64,000 nt of DNA from Marinobacter arenosus (lineage in GTDB: Bacteria; Pseudomonadota; Gammaproteobacteria; Pseudomonadales; Oleiphilaceae): NCBI RefSeq assembly GCF_019264345.1, contig NZ_JAHVAO010000004.1, positions 62,001 through 126,000 of the forward strand, read 5' to 3'. Below, in pieces: positions 58,147-64,000 of the stretch (position 1 is the first letter of the stretch; every line of letters starts with the position of its first letter). A program made the translations under genes and the position numbers. The notes below the pieces were generated by a model. It saw only the letters and a list, made by a program, of their open reading frames with translations, searched no databases and was not told the DNA's origin.

Positions 58147-60648
58147 TCAGAAGATTTGGCGTGAGAGGCCGTCACCGCTACCGTTGCCGTTGCGTTCGTC
58201 CTCGTCCTCTGCGGTGAGCGGGGCGGGGGCGTCCTCTTCCTTGAACACCTCAAATACGCCATCCTCGCCAGGCCTGGCACGCTTGCCGGTTTCCGGATTT
58301 ATCCGGATGTTCACAATCCCGTTAGGGCGGGGCATCGTGGCTGGTGGGGTTCCCTTCAGCGCGACTTCCATATAGTCAATCCAGATCGGCAGAGCGGTGC
58401 TGGCGCCGAATTCTCGTCGTCCCAGCGGGGCTGGCTGATCAAAGCCGACCCACGTCGTCGTGGCGATCTCATGGTTGAAGCCTGCGAACCAGGTATCTTT
58501 CTGTTCGTTGGTCGTGCCGGTCTTCCCGGCGATATCCGTGCGCCCGAGGGCAAGCGCCCGTCGACCGGTGCCCCGGCGAATAACATCCTGCATCATTGAG
58601 TGCAGGATGTAGACCGAGCGCTCATCCGCAAGGCGGCGCATCACCCGGACTTCTGGCGTCGATTCGCCGGTAGCCGGTGTGGTTTTCTGGGCTGTTCCGG
58701 CAGTGTCGGCCAGTGGCTCGACGGCCGCCGGCGCGGTCGGTTCCCCTGCAAGGTCTTCGCAGTCCCGGTCGCAGAGGATGGTTTCCGGCGCCTCGTAAAT
58801 CGTCTTGCCGTTGATGTCCTTGATGTTCTCGATGAGGTAGGGCTGAACGTCATAACCGCCATTGGCGATGACCGCAAGGCCGCGAGCCAGTTCCATCGGG
58901 GTCAGTTGCCCGCTGCCGAGTGACAACGAGAGGTCGTCGGGCATATTGTCCACCGGAATTTTCAGCTGTTTGAGGTAGTCCAGCGTCTCCTGGATGCCGA
59001 CATCCCTGAGTAGTCGGATGGAAACAATGTTCCTTGACCGATAGAGTGCTTCGCGCAGGCGGGTAGGGCCATAGAACTGGCCTGAGGAGTTCTGGGGTCG
59101 CCAGGCGGTTTCCAGCTCAGAGTCGTCGAACACGATCGGTGCATCATTATAGATGGTTGCCGGTGTCATGCCTTTTTCCAGGGCGTTCAGGTACAGGAAC
59201 GGCTTAAAGGTTGAGCCCGGCTGTCGCTTTGCCTGGATTGCACGGTTGTACTTGCTTTGGCGGAAGCTGTAGCCGCCCGCCAGTGCTTGAATTGCGCCGT
59301 TGTCAGCATCCAGCGAGATAAGGGCGCCTTCGACCCGGGGTACTTGCGCGAGAGCGACAGTGGGGAGTGTGTTTTCTCCTTCGCCTCCGGGTGCGTCTTC
59401 ATTGGCATGGACGTAGACAACATCGCCCACGGCGAGAACGTCCGATGGTTTGTCAGGCTCCGGGCCGCGAAGGTCTTCTGTCTTGTATCGCCGTGCCCAC
59501 GTCATGGTGTCGAAGGGCATTACTGCATCACCGATATCCCGCGCATGAACCCGGACGCTCAACATTTCGTCCTTGATGTCCGTTACCAGCGCAGGAATGA
59601 GCGATGCAACCCGGGGGTAATTTACGACGAGGTCCGACGGAGTGCTTTCCTCAAGGGTTTCCTGATCGATTTGCCCGATGGGTTCGCGGAACCCGTGACG
59701 GCGATCGTAGGCTTCCAGGCCATCCCGAAGGGCATCAGTGGCAGTCTGCTGGTTAAGGCTGTCCACCGTCAGGGTTACCGTGTAGCCGTCAGTGTATGCG
59801 CCATCACCGAAACGCTGGACGATGGCGGAGCGTGCCATTTCCGCCACGTAGTCGGCATCGACTTCAACGTCCGTTGCGTTGTAGCCAGCGGTAAGCGGCG
59901 CAGTTACTGCCAGGTCGTAGGCGTCGCCGGTGATGAAACCGAGGTCGCGCATTCGGCCCAGGATCCAGTTTCTCCGGATGAGCGCCCGGTCCGGGTTCGC
60001 AAGGGGGTTGAAGGCTGATGGAGCTTTGGGCAAGCCGGCAAGCATCGCCATTTGGGCCAGAGACAGCTCGGCAACGGGTTTGTTGTAGTAGACCTGGGCC
60101 GCCGCCGCAATCCCATAGGCCCGATTGCCCAGGTAGATCTTGTTCAGGTACAGCTCGAGAATTCGGTTTTTATCGAGTTCACGCTCAATCTGAAGAGCTA
60201 GAAGTATCTCATTGAACTTCCGGATAAAGGTCCTGTCGCGTGACAAAAAGTAATTTTTTGCAACCTGCATTGTGATGGTGCTGCCGCCGGACTGGATCGA
60301 ACCGGTGGAGATCAGTTCGATGGCAGCCCGCGCCAGGCCTTTGATGTCGACCCCGAAGTGCTCGTAAAACCGCGCGTCTTCCGCGGCCAAAAAGGCTTGT
60401 AACTGAATTGTTGGGATCTGTTCGATTGTGATCGGTGCCCTTCTCTTTTCACCGAATTCTGCTATTAATTTGCTGTCTTTGCTGTAGACCCGGAGCGGCG
60501 TCTGCAACTTGATGTCAAGGAGCTGCTCCACCGGAGGAAGTCCGGGGCGAAGATAAAGATAGAATCCTGAGGTGACGATTATCGTGACGCTCAGTCCGGT
60601 GAGAAATAACCATGCAAAAAGGCGAGATGTGCGCAGCAAATGAGACAT
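58147..60648 (-). CDS. mrcA: Penicillin-binding protein 1A
   Basis: 833 residues, class A PBP. A cytosolic tail and membrane anchor (about 10-32) precede the GT51 glycosyltransferase domain (AAEDARFYEHFGVD, GGSTITMQVAKN, RKFNEILLALQIE). The transpeptidase domain follows, with SxxK in PGSTFKPF (near 480), the YRSRN (SxN) motif and GKTGTTNE (near 708). It polymerises and cross-links peptidoglycan in the periplasm. Divergent from pilM, as in Pseudomonas, where ponA precedes pilMNOPQ. Confidence 0.97.
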   Translation of the reverse strand: MSHLLRTSRLFAWLFLTGLSVTIIVTSGFYLYLRPGLPPVEQLLDIKLQTPLRVYSKDSKLIAEFGEKRRAPITIEQIPTIQLQAFLAAEDARFYEHFGVDIKGLARAAIELISTGSIQSGGSTITMQVAKNYFLSRDRTFIRKFNEILLALQIERELDKNRILELYLNKIYLGNRAYGIAAAAQVYYNKPVAELSLAQMAMLAGLPKAPSAFNPLANPDRALIRRNWILGRMRDLGFITGDAYDLAVTAPLTAGYNATDVEVDADYVAEMARSAIVQRFGDGAYTDGYTVTLTVDSLNQQTATDALRDGLEAYDRRHGFREPIGQIDQETLEESTPSDLVVNYPRVASLIPALVTDIKDEMLSVRVHARDIGDAVMPFDTMTWARRYKTEDLRGPEPDKPSDVLAVGDVVYVHANEDAPGGEGENTLPTVALAQVPRVEGALISLDADNGAIQALAGGYSFRQSKYNRAIQAKRQPGSTFKPFLYLNALEKGMTPATIYNDAPIVFDDSELETAWRPQNSSGQFYGPTRLREALYRSRNIVSIRLLRDVGIQETLDYLKQLKIPVDNMPDDLSLSLGSGQLTPMELARGLAVIANGGYDVQPYLIENIKDINGKTIYEAPETILCDRDCEDLAGEPTAPAAVEPLADTAGTAQKTTPATGESTPEVRVMRRLADERSVYILHSMMQDVIRRGTGRRALALGRTDIAGKTGTTNEQKDTWFAGFNHEIATTTWVGFDQPAPLGRREFGASTALPIWIDYMEVALKGTPPATMPRPNGIVNIRINPETGKRARPGEDGVFEVFKEEDAPAPLTAEDEDERNGNGSGDGLSRQIF

Positions 60649-60834
60649 TTTTTTCTGACAACTGTTGGATATAGGTCTATCATTTGAGAAATTGCTTTAG
60701 GAAGGATGAGTCGCTTCACCGCTGCAATGCTTCTCAATTAAAGAAGAAAAGGCATTGTAGACGGAATTCTGAAGAAATTCTCTTAAATAAAAAACACATA
60801 AGTAACTTCACCGGGTGCATCTAACCAGGTATAG

Positions 60835-61907
<1,073 letters not shown>

Positions 61908-61908
<1 letters not shown>

Positions 61909-62471
61909 TGGCGAATATAAACCTGAGACCCTGGCGCGAAGAGCTCCGGGCGGAAAAGCAGAAGCAGTTCGTCGTGATGATTCTCGGGGCTGCGATTATA
62001 GCGGCCGGTCTCGCGTTTCTCTGGAAGACCGATATGGACAGCCGCATTGCGTACCAGCAGTCGCGGAATGCCTACATTGAGACTGCAACCAAGAAGCTGG
62101 ATGAACAGATTCGGGAAATCGAAAGCCTCAAGCGCAAGCGCGACGAGCTGCTCGCCCGCATGCAGGTGATTCAGGACCTGCAGGGCACGCGCCCGGTGAT
62201 TGTGCGGGTGTTTGATGAGTTGGTCCGTACGCTGCCTGACGGTCTGTTCTACACAGATCTTCAGAAAACGGGAGATAAGCTCTCAATCGTCGGCATGGCC
62301 GAATCCAACAGCCGAATTTCCACGCTCATGCGACAGTTTGAGGAGTCTGACTGGTTCGCCGATCCGAGTCTTTCCAACGTAGCGGAAGCCGACAATCGTC
62401 GTGCCGGATACAGCCAGTTTAACCTGTCGGTGCAGCAGAAAACGCCCGAGCCCGAAGGGGAGGATAAGTAA
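61908..62471 (+). CDS. pilN: Type IV pilus inner-membrane protein PilN
   Basis: 187 residues. The cytosolic N-terminus MANINLRPWREE carries the PilM-binding INLRPW motif; one transmembrane helix (about 20-40), a coiled coil (about 60-95, IREIESLKRKRDELLARMQ) and a ferredoxin-like periplasmic domain follow. It dimerises with PilO to form the alignment complex between PilM and PilP/PilQ. Starts within the pilM stop and overlaps pilO by one base. Confidence 0.97.
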
Positions 62472-63082
62472 TGAGCCTCGCGGACTCTCTCAAAAGCCTT
62501 AACGAATTTGATATCAACGATCTGGATGTCAACAACGCTGGTATATGGCCGGCTCCGGTCAAAGCCATAGTTGTGCTCATTGTGTTTGGTCTGATTTTGG
62601 GTGGTGGTTACTGGTTCTTTATCAAGGACCAGTACATCCAGCTTGATCGAGTAGAAAAGACCGAACAGGACCTGCGTAAGAAATACGAAGAGAAGGCCTA
62701 TCAGGTCGCCAACCTGGAAGTCTTCAAGGCACAGATGGCTGAAATGGAGGAAACCTTCGGAGCACTGGTGCGTCAACTGCCGAGTGAAACGGAAGTTCCC
62801 GGATTGCTGGAAGATATCACCAACACGGCGCTGGGCAACGGTTTGTCATTGCGAGAAGTGAAGCTTCAGCCAGAGCAGCAGCGCGATTTCTACGCCGTGC
62901 TTCCGATCAATATCCGGGTGTCGGGTTCCTATCATGAGCTCGCGTCCTTCGTGAGCAGTGTCGCCAGTCTTCCAAGGATTGTGACGCTGCACGATTTAAC
63001 CATCAAACCAACTGGCGGAGACGGCGAACAGCTTGATATGCAGGTTCTTGCCCGTACCTACCGCTACCGGGCTGGAGAATGA
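62471..63082 (+). CDS. pilO: Type IV pilus inner-membrane protein PilO
   Basis: 203 residues. A short cytosolic N-terminus with LNEFDINDLDVNNAGIWP, one transmembrane helix (about 33-52), a coiled coil (about 60-95) and a periplasmic domain (LRQLPSETEVPGLLEDIT, VSGSYHELASFVSSVASLPRI). Partner of PilN and binder of PilP. Overlaps pilP by 4 bases (63079-63082). Confidence 0.96.
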   Translation: MSLADSLKSLNEFDINDLDVNNAGIWPAPVKAIVVLIVFGLILGGGYWFFIKDQYIQLDRVEKTEQDLRKKYEEKAYQVANLEVFKAQMAEMEETFGALVRQLPSETEVPGLLEDITNTALGNGLSLREVKLQPEQQRDFYAVLPINIRVSGSYHELASFVSSVASLPRIVTLHDLTIKPTGGDGEQLDMQVLARTYRYRAGE

Positions 63083-63633
63083 GCATGGCAGTAAAACATG
63101 CGGGAAAGGCCTGGATGGGTGTGTGTCTGGTATCCCTACTGACAGCCTGTTCCCAGGGCAGTGGTTTCTCGGATCTCGACAAGTTCATGGCCGATACACG
63201 GGATAGGCCGCGGGGTCACGTGGAGCCCCTGCCGGAATTCAAGGCCTACGAAGCGTTCAGCTACTCGGCCGCGGATCGTCGGGCACCCTTCGAGCCGCCC
63301 ATCGACGTTCAGCTCACCATGGTTGATGATCAGCCGGTGACTGACGTGGAGCCAAACCTGGACCGGCCCCGAGAAGTGCTTGAGAACTTTGACCTGAAAG
63401 AACTGGACATGGTGGGAACGCTGCAGGGTACGTCCGGTAACCTGTTTGCGCTCATCAAGGATGGGGCCGGCGGTATACACCGGGTTCGTACAGGTAATTA
63501 TATGGGACAGAATTACGGCCGCGTTGTCGGCGTGAATGAAACCCGTATAGAACTGATTGAGATCGTTCCGAACGGCCGGGGTGGCTGGGTCGAGCGTCCG
63601 CGCTCCCTGACACTGAATGAAGAAGAAGGCTGA
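63079..63633 (+). CDS. pilP: Type IV pilus lipoprotein PilP
   Basis: 184 residues. Lipoprotein signal with lipobox LLTAC (Cys24 counted from the first ATG; an ATG two codons later is possible). After a disordered segment (RAPFEPPID), the beta-sandwich HR-like domain has LKELDMVGTLQGTSGNLFAL and HRVRTGNYMGQNYGRV, typical of PilP. It links PilNO in the inner membrane to the PilQ secretin. Confidence 0.96.
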   Translation: MSMAVKHAGKAWMGVCLVSLLTACSQGSGFSDLDKFMADTRDRPRGHVEPLPEFKAYEAFSYSAADRRAPFEPPIDVQLTMVDDQPVTDVEPNLDRPREVLENFDLKELDMVGTLQGTSGNLFALIKDGAGGIHRVRTGNYMGQNYGRVVGVNETRIELIEIVPNGRGGWVERPRSLTLNEEEG

Positions 63634-63644
63634 GGGGCGCCAGG

Positions 63645-64000
63645 ATGAAGAATGAAAGAAACATGCACGAACAAAAAAGTTTGGGGTCGAGGCTAGCGAT
63701 GTTTAAAAAACTCAATGTATACGTCGGCGTGATTGCTTTTGGGTTGTTGTCCGGCCTGGCCAACGCGGTCACGCTGGAAGACGTGTCATTTTCGTCGCTG
63801 CCAGGAGATCGCCTGGAAGTGACGCTTGCCTTCGATGGCCAGCCGCCGGAGCCAACGGGATATACCATCGAGCGTCCGGCCCGAATTGCCGTCGATCTCC
63901 GTGACACGGCCAGTGGCCTCGACAGCCGCAGCATTCCGCTGGGTTCCGGCAATGCCCAGAGCATGACCGTTGTCGAGACCAAGGATCGAACGCGCCTGAT
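63645..64000 (+). CDS. pilQ: Type IV pilus secretin PilQ, N-terminal part
   Basis: Open to the window end; 118 codons visible from the ATG at 63645, with GAGGGG about 8 bases upstream. A later ATG at 63699 (MFKKLNVYVGVIAF) would give a more standard signal peptide ending LSGLANA. The mature part, VTLEDVSFSSLPGDRLEVTL followed by RPARIAVDLRD, is the start of an AMIN domain, which binds peptidoglycan in PilQ. The secretin domain lies beyond the window. Confidence 0.93.
   Translation, partial: MKNERNMHEQKSLGSRLAMFKKLNVYVGVIAFGLLSGLANAVTLEDVSFSSLPGDRLEVTLAFDGQPPEPTGYTIERPARIAVDLRDTASGLDSRSIPLGSGNAQSMTVVETKDRTRL

Overview
The window looks like chromosomal DNA of a marine gammaproteobacterium, most like Marinobacter or a close relative. 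This rests on gene content, moderately high GC and gene order: hslVU-SPOR-argS-priA-rpmE-maeB-mrcA-pilMNOPQ is the arrangement known from Pseudomonas-type genomes, nudF-DUF1249-cpdA and CYTH/glnE recall enterobacterial pairs, and typA sits divergently beside glnA. It is dense, mostly housekeeping sequence. I saw no tRNA or rRNA gene, insertion sequence, prophage, integrase or CRISPR array.

Layout. 1-179: end of a DUF6701 (MshQ-like) surface protein. 240-5115 (minus): nitrogen-control block ntrC, ntrB, a DUF4124 protein and glnA, with a good sigma54 promoter and NtrC-type boxes upstream of glnA and weaker ones upstream of ntrB. 5664-11584: typA, proline iminopeptidase, dtd, a major porin with a long structured leader, and a CYTH protein. 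11591-17231: RCK potassium channel, glnE (the enzyme that modifies GlnA), ilvE and a DUF6165 protein. 17277-33337: a lipopolysaccharide assembly island of 14 genes on both strands: GT9, Kdo kinase, several glycosyltransferases, a CDP-glycerol-transferase-like protein, a GT52/polysialyltransferase-like protein, an O-antigen ligase fused to a WaaE-type GT2, two LpxL-type acyltransferases, ManC, an ELM1-family protein and WaaA. 33370-39316: tolC, TPP riboswitch and thiC, then nudF, DUF1249 and cpdA. 39310-45756: metE/metR with a MetR operator, gcvH, an rlmI-type methyltransferase, a HAD phosphatase and rppH. 45772-49438: ptsP and a patatin-like protein whose nucleophile serine is replaced by asparagine. 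49483-56088 (minus): hslU, hslV (with a sigma32-like promoter), a SPOR protein, argS and priA. 56352-64000: rpmE, maeB, mrcA and the type IV pilus assembly operon pilMNOPQ, cut by the window end.

How the parts fit. NtrB/NtrC, GlnA with its conserved adenylylation tyrosine, GlnE and PtsP (EI-Ntr) give most of a nitrogen-status circuit in one window; PII and GlnD are not here. The LPS island joins lipid A acylation, Kdo transfer, Kdo phosphorylation, core and outer-glycan transferases and the O-antigen ligase. Its glycosyltransferase part is the least conventional section and the best place to look for new biology, above all the ligase-GT2 fusion, the ELM1-family gene inside an LPS operon, and the CDP-glycerol/GT52-like pair.
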